The position numbers and the translations under genes were made by a program. From positions 531,339-595,338 of the forward strand of contig NZ_VDBO01000001.1 of assembly GCF_005930355.1 (NCBI RefSeq): DNA of 64,000 bases. The letters are read 5' to 3'. Shown in pieces: positions 43,476 through 52,349 of the stretch; position 1 is the stretch's first letter, and every line of letters starts with the position of its first letter. This stretch comes from Paenibacillus sinopodophylli (GTDB lineage Bacteria > Bacillota > Bacilli > Paenibacillales > Paenibacillaceae). Under the pieces are notes generated by a model. It searched no databases. It saw nothing but the letters and a program-made list of their open reading frames with translations, and was not told where the DNA came from.

Positions 43476-44411
43476 TTGACTGATTCAGCATGGGGCGAAA
43501 GAAAGCAGCAAGCTCGCCTGAAGAGAATGATACAATCCAAGCGGGTAAGACGCTTTACTGCGAACCGTACTGCAGTAATCGGTGGATGGCTGATGCTTCT
43601 GCTCATTTCAGCAAGTTTACTGACGCCGTGGCTTGCACGCTTCGAGCCTCAGGCTGTCGATGTCATTCAAAGGCTTAAACCGCCCAGCCTGACGCATTAT
43701 TTCGGTACGGATAATCTTGGCCGTGATGTGTTCAGCAGAACGCTTAGCGGGATGGGGATTTCAATACAGGTTGGTTTAACCGTTGCGATAATAAGTTCAA
43801 CCGCTGGCTTAGCGATAGGCTTGTACTCTGCTTATTATCGGCGTCTTGACCAAGTGCTTATGAGAATCATGGATGGCATATTTGCATTTCCTGCCGTGCT
43901 GCTCGCTATGGCGATGATGGCTGCGCTGGGACCGAATGTGTCAAACTTAATTATTTGCCTGAGCATCGTATTTATTCCCGCAGTTGCCCGAATCGTTCGT
44001 TCTTCCGCATTAGTTGTGAAGGAACAGACTTATATCGAAGCCATGCGTGCGATAGGCGCTTCTAGGGCTCGGATTGTATGGCTTCACATTATGCCGGGTA
44101 CGTTGCCTGCGCTTATTGTGCAAGGGTCATTCGTATTTGCAGAGTCGATCATCGTTGAGGCGGCACTCAGCTTTCTAGGGGCAGGAATACCTGCGCCAAT
44201 GCCGAGCCTCGGCAATCTGCTCTCAGAAGGCAAGGCCTTTATTTATAATTCGTGGTGGATGACTTTGTTCCCCGGTTTTGCGCTGATTATATGCGTGCTG
44301 GCAATGAATTGGTTCGGAGATGGCCTCCGTGACATGCTGGACCCTTATGGCAAAACAAAGCGCAGTCGCAAAACTAGAAAAAGAAGCGGCTCTGCCCAAT
44401 CAGCATCTTAA
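43476..44411 (+). CDS. ABC transporter permease (DppC/GsiD type)
   Basis: Integral membrane protein of 311 residues with about six helices and a basic N-terminus. HYFGTDNLGRDVFSRTLSG (about 70-88) and the EAA loop EQTYIEAMRAIGASRARIVWLHIMPG (about 188-213) define the DppC type. TTG at 43476 is chosen because AGGAGGA is seven bases upstream; a GTG at 43455 would lie before that site. Basic, low-complexity end (KTKRSRKTRKRSGS). Confidence 0.92.
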   Translation: MTDSAWGERKQQARLKRMIQSKRVRRFTANRTAVIGGWLMLLLISASLLTPWLARFEPQAVDVIQRLKPPSLTHYFGTDNLGRDVFSRTLSGMGISIQVGLTVAIISSTAGLAIGLYSAYYRRLDQVLMRIMDGIFAFPAVLLAMAMMAALGPNVSNLIICLSIVFIPAVARIVRSSALVVKEQTYIEAMRAIGASRARIVWLHIMPGTLPALIVQGSFVFAESIIVEAALSFLGAGIPAPMPSLGNLLSEGKAFIYNSWWMTLFPGFALIICVLAMNWFGDGLRDMLDPYGKTKRSRKTRKRSGSAQSAS

Positions 44412-44425
44412 AGGAGGAAGGTCCG

Positions 44426-45424
44426 TTGGCAAACCAAAGCTTGCTGGAAATTCAATCATTACGAACAAGCTTTCATACTGAAGCTGGCATAGTCTCGGCA
44501 GTCGATGGCATTTCTCTAAAGATCGGAGCGGGAGAAATCGTTGGTGTTGTAGGCGAGTCAGGCTGTGGGAAAAGTGTAACTGCTCAGTCCATTCTAAGAC
44601 TGCTTGATGAGAAAGCATTAACCAGCTATGAAGGGGAAGTGAGGTTTAACGGTGTTGATTTACTTAAGCTAAGTCAGCGACAAATGAGAGGTGTGCGAGG
44701 TAATGATATCTCGATGATCTTTCAAGATCCGCTAAGCTCCTTAAATCCACTCCTTACGATTGGCGAGCAAATTACAGAAACGATACGCAGCCATCGAAAA
44801 ACGTCAAAAAAAGCTGCTCTGCTTGAGGCGATTGGCTTACTTCAATTGACAGGTATTCCTTCGCCAGAGCGACGCGTGTACGAATATCCGCATCAGCTAT
44901 CTGGCGGTATGCGCCAGCGGGTTATGATTGCAATTGCTCTTGCCTGTGAACCTAAGCTTCTCATCGCTGATGAGCCGACAACGGCGCTTGACGTCACGAT
45001 ACAAGCCCAAATTATGGATTTGCTTGTGAAACTAAACAAAGAACTTGGCATGAGTGTACTTCTGATTACACATGATCTTGGCGTTGTAGCGGAGGTTTGT
45101 CATAAAGTAGCTGTCATGTACGCCGGCCAGATCGTCGAAACAGCAGATGTTGCTACCTTATTCAGTAATTCTCAGCATCCATACACGGCTGGCCTGTTAC
45201 ACTCGATTCCGCATATTGATCGTGATCGCTCTAAGCCGCTCGAAGCTGTTCGCGGATTTGTGCCTGCGTTGCATCAACTGCCGAAAGGCTGCCGCTTTGC
45301 TCCTCGCTGCCTGTATGCAGAAGATCAATGCCTATCTGACATGCCGGAATTAGAGGCGAAGCCTGGTATAAGCTCGATGGCACGCTGCTGGCATTCAGAG
45401 AAGCTACAGAGAGAGGAGGCATGA
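44426..45424 (+). CDS. ABC transporter ATP-binding protein (DppD type)
   Basis: ATPase of 332 residues starting at TTG behind AAAGGAGGAAG. Walker A GESGCGKS (about 42-49), signature [16 protein letters not shown] (about 157), Walker [14 protein letters not shown], and the C-terminal oligopeptide-type cysteine domain ([15 protein letters not shown]...ARCWH) whose cysteines probably bind an iron-sulfur cluster in this subfamily. One of two ATPases of the importer. Confidence 0.94.
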   Translation: MANQSLLEIQSLRTSFHTEAGIVSAVDGISLKIGAGEIVGVVGESGCGKSVTAQSILRLLDEKALTSYEGEVRFNGVDLLKLSQRQMRGVRGNDISMIFQDPLSSLNPLLTIGEQITETIRSHRKTSKKAALLEAIGLLQLTGIPSPERRVYEYPHQLSGGMRQRVMIAIALACEPKLLIADEPTTALDVTIQAQIMDLLVKLNKELGMSVLLITHDLGVVAEVCHKVAVMYAGQIVETADVATLFSNSQHPYTAGLLHSIPHIDRDRSKPLEAVRGFVPALHQLPKGCRFAPRCLYAEDQCLSDMPELEAKPGISSMARCWHSEKLQREEA

Positions 45425-45428
45425 GTCC

Positions 45429-46415
45429 ATGACCATAAACGTTGTCGAAAAACAGCCAGAGCCCATGCTGAAGGTAAGCGGTCTGCAGAAGTATTATTCC
45501 GCGAAGCAGCCAGGCGCTTGGCGTTCTAAGCCGGTTAAGGCGGTTGATGATGTTTCTTTTCAGTTATATGAGGGTGAAACGTATGGTCTTGTTGGAGAAT
45601 CCGGATGTGGCAAAAGCACGTTGGGAAGGACATTACTTCGACTGACTGAGCCGACCGCAGGGTCAGCGGTTTACCAGGGTGAAGAGCTGTTTACCTTATC
45701 CAGCAAATCACTTCAAACTTACCGTAAACAGCTGCAAATGGTATTCCAAGATCCATTTGCCTCGCTGCATCCACGTAAAACAATAGGCTCAGCACTCACT
45801 GAACCTTTAGTCATTCATCAAATCGGAACGCAGGCGGATCGATATTCACGTGTAATCAACATGCTGCGAATCGTCGGCCTCCAGCCTGATCATTATGATC
45901 GACTTCCTCATGAGCTGTCCGGCGGACAGCGGCAGCGCGTCGTATTGGCGCGCGCCTTAATACTAGAGCCTAAGCTCGTTATATGTGATGAGCCGGTCTC
46001 AGCATTGGACGTCATTATTCAAGCCCAAATCCTTAACTTGATGAAACAGCTTCAGCAGGATCTGGGGCTTACTTATTTGTTTATCGCGCATGATGTAGGC
46101 GTTGTTCGTCACATATCAGATCGAATTGGCGTCATGTATTTAGGCAAGCTCGTAGAAGAGGCTCCAACTGATGAATTATTTGCAAATCCATTGCATCCCT
46201 ACACGAGAGCACTGCTCTCAGCCGTTCCGAATCCTGATCCAGCTTCGAAGAGGGAGCGGATATTGCTGAAAGGAGACATTCCGTCTCCGCTGAATCCTCC
46301 GTCTGGCTGTTCCTTTCATCCACGCTGTCCGCTTGCGACAAATATCTGCCGTGAGAAGCTTCCGCAAAAGCGGGAGGCAGCAGCGAACCATTATGTAGCT
46401 TGTCATTTAGCCTGA
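45429..46415 (+). CDS. ABC transporter ATP-binding protein (DppF type)
   Basis: ATPase of 328 residues, partner of the upstream ATPase. Walker [13 protein letters not shown] (about 56-67), MVFQDPFASLHPRKT Q-loop, LSGGQRQRVVLARAL signature, VICDEPVSALDV Walker B, and the C-terminal GCSFHPRCPLATNIC cysteine motif. GAGGCATGAG region supplies the ribosome site within the upstream end; spacing is four bases. Confidence 0.94.
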   Translation: MTINVVEKQPEPMLKVSGLQKYYSAKQPGAWRSKPVKAVDDVSFQLYEGETYGLVGESGCGKSTLGRTLLRLTEPTAGSAVYQGEELFTLSSKSLQTYRKQLQMVFQDPFASLHPRKTIGSALTEPLVIHQIGTQADRYSRVINMLRIVGLQPDHYDRLPHELSGGQRQRVVLARALILEPKLVICDEPVSALDVIIQAQILNLMKQLQQDLGLTYLFIAHDVGVVRHISDRIGVMYLGKLVEEAPTDELFANPLHPYTRALLSAVPNPDPASKRERILLKGDIPSPLNPPSGCSFHPRCPLATNICREKLPQKREAAANHYVACHLA

Positions 46416-46436
46416 AATAGAGAGGGGATAATCTTA

Positions 46437-47813
46437 ATGAAACAGATCCATTTGGGCGTATTTGAGGTGAACAGTGTCAATCACCTCACTCAAGGGATAT
46501 GGACACATCCTGCGCAAAACCGCATACATTTCAATAGTTTAGATTATTGGATTAACATAGCTAAATTATTGGAAAAGGGAAAATTTGATTTTATGTTTTT
46601 CGCTGATTCTTATGGCTCTCCCGGCAAAAACGCTGAGCTTGCATTTCGAGAAGCCTCGGGACCTCCCGGCAATGATCCTATGCTGTTATTGCCTGCATTA
46701 GCGGCAGTTACAGAGCATTTATCCTTTGCAATGACAACGTCTACGACTTATGAAGCTCCTTACGCAAACGCGAGAAGGTTCGCTACGCTGGATCACTTAT
46801 CTAAAGGTCGCATTGGTTGGAATGTGGTAACGACGAGTACGCCAACTGCAGCAGCATTGTTCGGACGCAGCGAGTTTGTGCCGCATGACGAGCGATATGA
46901 TATTGCAGATGAGTTCCTCGATGTCAGCTACAAATATTGGGAAGGCAGCTGGGAAGAGGATGCGTTGCAGATCGATCGTGAGAAGAGAGTATTCACGGAC
47001 CCGGCTAAAGTTCATCGCGTTCTGCATGAAGGGAAATATTTCAAATCAGAAGGCTACTTCTCCAGCTCTCCTTCCCCGCAGAGGACTCCAGTGATTTTCC
47101 AAGCAGGAAGCTCGGAGAGAGGGCGTGCATTTGCAGCGAAGCATGCCGAAGGCGTTTTTCTGAAAGCTCCAACACTTGAAGTACTGCGTGATCAAATCGC
47201 CGATATTCGTCGCCGCGCAGTCGAATACGGCAGGACAGCAGATTCTGTTAAAGTGTTTACAGGTTTATCCGTCGTTACAGCGTCAACAAGTGAAGAAGCG
47301 CAGCGGAAATATAAAGAATACCTAAGCTACCAAAGTGCTGAGGCGACCCTTGCAAGCTACGCTTCCGTAACTGGAATTGATTTGACCAAGCTGGATCCTG
47401 ATTCTTATTTCGAGAATATCCATACGGAAATGGGACAAACCCATACAGATCGTTTCACGAAGCATGCGAAAAACAAAAAAACGGTGGGCGAAGTACGTGA
47501 CGATTTCTTGGAAAAAGGGTTTCGCGGCGTAACGATTGTCGGTTCTCCTGAGGAAGTGGCAGACCGCATTGCAGAGGTGGTTGCCCTTACTAATGTAGAT
47601 GGTTTCAATCTAGAGCCATACGTACTGCCTGATTCCTATACCGACTTTATTGAGCTGGTCATCCCTGTTCTACAGGAACGCGGCTTATTCAAACGAGAGT
47701 ATGAGACAGGTACCTTCCGTGAGAAGCTGTTCGGCAGCGCTAGACTTCCAGAGGGTCATCCAGGCATAAGCTACCGTCATGCAGAGAATAAGGCAAAACC
47801 TAATGGCGATTGA
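46437..47813 (+). CDS. LLM flavin-dependent monooxygenase, NtaA/SnaA/DszA family (paralog 2)
   Basis: Protein of 458 residues, same family and block order as 36329-37693: MKQIHLGVF, FDFMFFADSYGSP, TSTTYEAPYANARRFATLDHL, GRIGWNVVTT, QAGSSERGRAFAAKHAEGVF. The two share well over half of residues in these blocks, so the locus holds a duplicated monooxygenase that may handle two oxidation steps or two substrates. GAGAGGGGA precedes the ATG. Its end overlaps the acyl-CoA-dehydrogenase-like gene by 11 bases. Confidence 0.93.
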   Translation: MKQIHLGVFEVNSVNHLTQGIWTHPAQNRIHFNSLDYWINIAKLLEKGKFDFMFFADSYGSPGKNAELAFREASGPPGNDPMLLLPALAAVTEHLSFAMTTSTTYEAPYANARRFATLDHLSKGRIGWNVVTTSTPTAAALFGRSEFVPHDERYDIADEFLDVSYKYWEGSWEEDALQIDREKRVFTDPAKVHRVLHEGKYFKSEGYFSSSPSPQRTPVIFQAGSSERGRAFAAKHAEGVFLKAPTLEVLRDQIADIRRRAVEYGRTADSVKVFTGLSVVTASTSEEAQRKYKEYLSYQSAEATLASYASVTGIDLTKLDPDSYFENIHTEMGQTHTDRFTKHAKNKKTVGEVRDDFLEKGFRGVTIVGSPEEVADRIAEVVALTNVDGFNLEPYVLPDSYTDFIELVIPVLQERGLFKREYETGTFREKLFGSARLPEGHPGISYRHAENKAKPNGD

Positions 47814-49020
47814 AGAGAAGCTAGTCATTCGAGATGCGGCAATTCGTGCGGAGCTGTCAGAACGACAATGGGCGTTGCTCCAACAAGTACGGAAAATAGC
47901 AGAGCATGAAATTGGACCTGCAGCATGGCTGGTGGATCATGAAGCTCGTTATCCGCAAGAAGCGATGGAGGCGTTGAAAGCAGCAGGTCTCATCGGTGCA
48001 GCTGTTCCGGAAGCAGCAGGTGGTCATGGTGCAGGTTATGGCGGTGATGTGGTGCTGCTTCCGCTCCTTCTTATGGAGCTTGCTTCTTGGTGTTCTTCTG
48101 CTTCACAGGTATTTGCCTTACACAATACTGGCGTTCAGCTCGTACATGCTTTAGGAAGCGAGAAGCAGCAGAGCTTTTTGTTCAATGAGGTTATTGGCAA
48201 GGGGCAGCTGTTTGCAAGCTTTGGAAGTGAAGCGAGTGCGGATCGCTTCAAGCTAGGTAGTGAGCTGAGTATCATACAAGGCGGTTATTTGCTCAATGGT
48301 ACCAAAATATTTGCAACAGGTTCGCCTGCTGCGAAATGGGCTATATGGCGTTCGGTCTTGTCAGAAGCATCAGGCAGCCAGGAAGAACGTTTCAGGATGC
48401 CTATTGTTGATTTGGAAGCATCGGGAATAACGATTAAAGATGACTGGGATGGAATAGGTCAACGAGGGACTGGAAGCGGTACAGTTGTTGCGGTTAACGT
48501 ATTTGTACCTAACGAGCATCTAATCGGTGATACTGCTGGTTATGGCAAAGTGCAGTTATTTTTCAATACGCAGTTCCACATTCATTTCGCCGCACAATAT
48601 GTTGGAATCGCTGACGGAGCACTTCGCGAAGCGGTTCAGTATTTGAAGGCGAAAAGTCGAAGTATTACAGCCGGAATACCTGTGATAGAAGAGTCGTTGA
48701 TACAAGTGAGAATAGGCGAGATGGATGCCAAGCTGGAGTCAGCGCGACAGCTTGTTCTGCGAGCAGCTAGGCTTCTGCAGGCTGCTCAAGCCAATACTGA
48801 GCTTTATCCTAGTGCAGCCATTGCTGCCTCACAGGCAAAGGTTGTTGCGACAACGGTTTCACTTGAAGTGACATCGGATGTTTTTCAATTAATGGGTGCT
48901 CGGGCCGCTGCTCGAAAATATGGATTTGACCGTTACTGGAGAAACGCACGCACGCTGACGCTGCATGATCCGGTCGACAAGCAGCGCGAATGGCTCGGTC
49001 GATCCGTGTTGCAGGAATAA
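47803..49020 (+). CDS. Acyl-CoA-dehydrogenase-fold flavin monooxygenase (DszC/SfnB type)
   Basis: Protein of 405 residues. AcDH fold with AAVPEAAGGHGAGYGGDV near the N-terminus and the C-terminal GARAAARKYGFDRYWRNARTLTLHDPVDKQREWLG, which is the block typical of DszC and SfnB enzymes: they use FMNH2 to oxygenate sulfur or carbon and lack the catalytic Glu of true dehydrogenases. Position after a DszA-type monooxygenase supports a sulfur-oxidising role. ATG 47803 is preferred to 47779 because AAGG is suitably spaced only for the former. Last gene of the run; terminator follows. Confidence 0.88.
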   Translation: MAIEEKLVIRDAAIRAELSERQWALLQQVRKIAEHEIGPAAWLVDHEARYPQEAMEALKAAGLIGAAVPEAAGGHGAGYGGDVVLLPLLLMELASWCSSASQVFALHNTGVQLVHALGSEKQQSFLFNEVIGKGQLFASFGSEASADRFKLGSELSIIQGGYLLNGTKIFATGSPAAKWAIWRSVLSEASGSQEERFRMPIVDLEASGITIKDDWDGIGQRGTGSGTVVAVNVFVPNEHLIGDTAGYGKVQLFFNTQFHIHFAAQYVGIADGALREAVQYLKAKSRSITAGIPVIEESLIQVRIGEMDAKLESARQLVLRAARLLQAAQANTELYPSAAIAASQAKVVATTVSLEVTSDVFQLMGARAAARKYGFDRYWRNARTLTLHDPVDKQREWLGRSVLQE

Positions 49021-49032
49021 AAGATTATAAAC

Positions 49033-49067
49033 AGGAATTAGCCATGACTAGGCTGGTTCCTTTTTTT
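49033..49067 (+). terminator. Terminator of the organosulfur gene run
   Basis: AGGAATTAGCC pairs over 11 positions with GGCTGGTTCCT (two G-T pairs), seven-base loop, then seven T. Confidence 0.88.
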
Positions 49068-49320
49068 GTGTGCTCAGCATGTGTGCCAGCTTGGGGGGGT
49101 AATTTCTGAAAGGCAATTTGAGTGGTTTGAGAAGTGTGCAGACGGACATGAATATTATGGTAGAAGTTTCCCTTTCGTTAAACGTATAATGGGAACATTA
49201 GCCAGCGTAATTGATTGCACAAACAGGTATCAGAAAAAGGCACAACTTGTGAGCTAATCTAATTAAGGATATAGCAAGACTGCGTCATCCATCATTTTTT
49301 AATAAGAGGAGGAAAAAACA

Positions 49321-50463
49321 ATGAGCAACACTAAACTGGAAGTATATCCATTATCGAAAGTCGAACATTTGAAGGTGCATGGCCGTACAACGGGGCAGCG
49401 TTCTCCCTTAGCATTATTTTGGACGGGGAGTGCGATTGAATTTCATGTAAAAGGTTCTGAACTATGGATTGAAGTTGAGGTTGAATATGATCAATATGAG
49501 CCTTGGATAAGCGTTTTGATTAATGAGGTTCCAGTAAGCAGACAAATGCTAATCGCCGGAAGGTACTGGGTGTGTTTGTTTAGAGGGATGAATGAGAGCG
49601 CTTTAAAAAGTGTGCGTGTGGTTAAGGAGCTGCAGGCGATGAACGTAGATCCGGGCTGTTCACTACAGATTCATGCTGTGAAGAGCGATGGTAAGTTTAT
49701 GCCAGTTGAAGACAAGCCTTATAAGCTGGAGTTCATCGGTGACAGCATAACATCAGGTGAAGGCACTGTAGGAGCAAATGTCGAAGAAGACTGGATTCCG
49801 ATGTGGTTCAGCGCTATTCATAATTACACCCATATAACCGCTGAGACGTTGAATGCGGATTATCGTGTTATTTCCCAAAGCGGATGGGGTGTTCTGACAA
49901 GTTGGGATAATAATCCGCATGCGAATATTCCTGATTATTATGAACAGGTTTGCGGCCTTCTTACCGGTGATAAGAATAAAGCACTCGGAGCATTTGATGA
50001 AAATAACTTTGCTGCCTGGCAGCCGGATGTCGTAGTCATCAATCTCGGAACAAATGATGGCGGGGCTTTCTATTCGCCGGAATGGCAAGATGAGTCCACA
50101 GGTAAAACCTACAAACAAAGGCTAAATGAGGATGGAAGTTTTGTAGCAGAGGATTTACTAGCCTTTGAACGAGCAGCCGAGCATTTCCTTGTTAAACTTA
50201 GAAAATATAACAAACATGCACAACTCGTATGGGCCTATGGCATGATAGGAATACCGATGATGCCGGCAATAGCCCGTGCGGTGGATGCGTACGTGAAGAA
50301 ATCGGGAGATCGCAGAGTATCCGTGTTTCAGCTCCCTATTACCACGGATGAAACGATAGGTGCAAGAAATCACCCAGGCGTATTCGCTCATCAGCAAGCG
50401 GCAAAAGCGTTAGCGGAATATATCAGAGGTATTTTGCCAGTGAAAAAGCAAGCCGTTTCTTAA
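49321..50463 (+). CDS. SGNH/GDSL carbohydrate esterase (CE2-like)
   Basis: Protein of 380 residues with no signal peptide. An N-terminal beta-sandwich (about 1-130) precedes the SGNH hydrolase domain: catalytic Ser in FIGDSITSGEGT (about residue 142), Asn in VINLGTNDGG (about 243), His in NHPGVFAHQQAAKAL (about 355). This domain pair is that of CE2 acetyl-xylan/mannan esterases. Cytoplasmic localisation suggests deacetylation of imported oligosaccharides. AGAGGAGGAAAA precedes the ATG; a TATAAT at 49185-49190 is a possible distant -10. Solitary gene closed by a hairpin. Confidence 0.87.
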   Translation: MSNTKLEVYPLSKVEHLKVHGRTTGQRSPLALFWTGSAIEFHVKGSELWIEVEVEYDQYEPWISVLINEVPVSRQMLIAGRYWVCLFRGMNESALKSVRVVKELQAMNVDPGCSLQIHAVKSDGKFMPVEDKPYKLEFIGDSITSGEGTVGANVEEDWIPMWFSAIHNYTHITAETLNADYRVISQSGWGVLTSWDNNPHANIPDYYEQVCGLLTGDKNKALGAFDENNFAAWQPDVVVINLGTNDGGAFYSPEWQDESTGKTYKQRLNEDGSFVAEDLLAFERAAEHFLVKLRKYNKHAQLVWAYGMIGIPMMPAIARAVDAYVKKSGDRRVSVFQLPITTDETIGARNHPGVFAHQQAAKALAEYIRGILPVKKQAVS

Positions 50464-50472
50464 CCACATTAA

Positions 50473-50500
50473 AGAGCGCTTACCTTTCAGGTAGCGCTCT
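50473..50500. terminator. Hairpin between SGNH esterase and ypdA
   Basis: AGAGCGCT and inner ACCT pair with AGGT and AGCGCTCT around a TTC loop, with one bulged T. No T run follows; the genes are convergent. Confidence 0.5.
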
Positions 50501-50531
50501 AAATGATGAGGTTCCAAGCAGGGGAACTATG

Positions 50532-51506
50532 TTAAAGGTTTTTATTAATGTGCTCAGCGATCTTACAGCCATGATACCTGCCAGATTCAATGAAAATTTC
50601 ATTCGCTTCATGCCTAGATGCTACGACTCCGGCCAAATAAATGCCTGGAACATTCGTTTCCATCGTCTCTTCGTTGAACGTAGGGAATCCTTCTTCCTCA
50701 ATCGTTACGCCGGTTTCATTCAGAAACTGACGATCAGGGTGGAAGCCGGTCAAGGCAAGCACGAAATCATTGTCGAGCCTCATATCGCCTTCCGATCCAT
50801 TTACAGTTATAAACGTATTATCAATGCTCGTGACTCTAGACTGAAACAGCATGCGAATAGAGCCATTTGTTACCTTAGCCTGAAGAGTAGGTTTAACCCA
50901 GGGCTTAATGCTTCTAGAATAGTCATCCCCCCGGTAGACGATCGTTACTTCAGCGCCTACACGCTCAAGCTCAAGTGCAGCATCAATCGCTGAGTTGCTG
51001 CCGCCGATTATAGCTACCTTCATACCTACATAAGGATGAGACTCTCGGAAGAAATGACTTACCTTATCTAGCTGCTCACCTGGAATGCCGAGCCTGTTTG
51101 GATGATCGAAATAACCAGTCGCTATGATGACATATCGACTTTTGTATTGCGATTTCTCACCAAAACGGTTCTCACCATGCAAGATAAAAGAACCATTGTC
51201 AGGTGTAATTGCCGTAATAGACTCATAAGCTTTAACACGAAGCTGTTTCCGCTGGGCTGCTGTTCGGTAATAGTTCAGAGCTTCAAGCCTAGAGGGCTTG
51301 TCATGCGCCGACGTGAAGGGAATATCACCAATCTCAAGCCGATCCGGTGTACTGAAAAAATGCATATAGGTCGGATATTGTGAAATCGAATGCACGATAT
51401 TTCTTTTTTCTATGACGAGCGGTTTTAATCCTATTCGTTCGAGCTCTATGGCTGCTGCCAAGCCGCAAGGTCCGGCTCCGATAATAATAGCTTCTTCTAC
51501 TTGCAT
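50532..51506 (-). CDS. ypdA: Bacillithiol disulfide reductase
   Basis: Flavoprotein of 324 residues. FAD site IIGAGPCGLAAAIELERIG (about 8-26), the YPTYMHFFSTPDRLEIGD block typical of YpdA, NADPH site IIGGSNSAIDAALELERVG (about 165), and the closing GIYLAGVVASRHEANEIFIESGRYHG. YpdA reduces oxidised bacillithiol with NADPH, restoring the low-molecular-weight thiol of Bacillales; the single Cys in GPCG is the reported active residue. GGAGGATACG precedes the ATG. Divergent from the unknown 180-residue gene. Confidence 0.9.
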   Translation of the reverse strand: MQVEEAIIIGAGPCGLAAAIELERIGLKPLVIEKRNIVHSISQYPTYMHFFSTPDRLEIGDIPFTSAHDKPSRLEALNYYRTAAQRKQLRVKAYESITAITPDNGSFILHGENRFGEKSQYKSRYVIIATGYFDHPNRLGIPGEQLDKVSHFFRESHPYVGMKVAIIGGSNSAIDAALELERVGAEVTIVYRGDDYSRSIKPWVKPTLQAKVTNGSIRMLFQSRVTSIDNTFITVNGSEGDMRLDNDFVLALTGFHPDRQFLNETGVTIEEEGFPTFNEETMETNVPGIYLAGVVASRHEANEIFIESGRYHGCKIAEHINKNL

Positions 51507-51621
51507 AAATCGTATCCTCCTCGGGAATGTAACAATGCTGACTTTCTAGTGAAATAAAGATGCTTAACGACCATTTTACTGCGCTGCGCACATATTGTGC
51601 AAATTTGGATGATTGACTCTC

Positions 51622-51649
51622 TTGTACAGGCATATGAATATTGTATAAT
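51622..51649 (+). promoter_or_regulatory. Promoter of the unknown 180-residue gene
   Basis: TTGTAC (51622-51627), 16 bases, perfect TATAAT (51644-51649), about 74 bases before the start. Confidence 0.5.
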
Positions 51650-51722
51650 AATGTGGAAGCGTTCATAATAAGGAAGTACATTGATAGATTGATTGTTTTG
51701 AACAAAGATAGGAGGAGATCAC

Positions 51723-52265
51723 ATGCGTCGGCGTTTTGTAATAGAGGCAGTAATGGTGGCAACGTATGGACATCTTCTTGTACCAAGCCGCCCGATTGAA
51801 TATGTCGTACCGTATTCTTCCATAGCAGAGCTTTATGAAATGAGAGACGGTGTCGATCCCGTCATGGATGATCCTGACGATGATGGGCATGTGAAAAATA
51901 AAATAAACGAGCTGATCACTTTTTTTGAGGATTCGCTCAATCGCAAAAAAATTGAGAAGGCCATGCAGGTGCCTTGGCGGGAAAGCTCGCCCTTGTTGCT
52001 CAATGAATTCATCCAATTTACCGTTGTTCACGCTGTCGATAACGCTCATTACGGTGATTTATTCGATCCGATTGAGACAGAATTGCTGCTTACAAGCTTG
52101 AGGCTCAACGTGCCGTTGCTCTCTGATCAATTCGAGTTTGAGGATAAGTTGATCGAAGCAGAGGTGCCCGTACAAATTTACGACATCGAGGATTTCGAGT
52201 TTGCAGTTGAAGAGGGGATCTCCGCAACCGATTTCGATTTTCCGATTGAGTCAGACCGATTTTAA
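51723..52265 (+). CDS. Hypothetical acidic protein, 180 residues
   Basis: The product begins MRRRFVIEAVMVATYGHLLV and is otherwise very acidic, with DPVMDDPDDDGH (about 44) and an Asp/Glu-rich C-terminal third (VQIYDIEDFEFAVEEG). No membrane segment beyond the mildly hydrophobic start, no cysteine, no motif known to me. AGGAGGAGA gives a clear start. I believe similar proteins occur in related Paenibacillaceae, sometimes under the name ADP-heptose synthase, which nothing in this sequence supports. Monocistronic, between ypdA and xerS. Confidence 0.75.
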   Translation: MRRRFVIEAVMVATYGHLLVPSRPIEYVVPYSSIAELYEMRDGVDPVMDDPDDDGHVKNKINELITFFEDSLNRKKIEKAMQVPWRESSPLLLNEFIQFTVVHAVDNAHYGDLFDPIETELLLTSLRLNVPLLSDQFEFEDKLIEAEVPVQIYDIEDFEFAVEEGISATDFDFPIESDRF

Positions 52266-52349
52266 TCGTATTATGCGGCATCTGAGTAGATTTTGTTTAT
52301 CTTTAAGTCTACTATTGTATAGATAGGCGAAGGGAAGAGGAGGAACCGT

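Noticed and set aside
49066..49257. 63-residue frame between the organosulfur terminator and the SGNH gene
   Set aside because: It begins inside the terminator's T run, has no ribosome site and its composition is not protein-like; the stretch is better read as leader or spacer.
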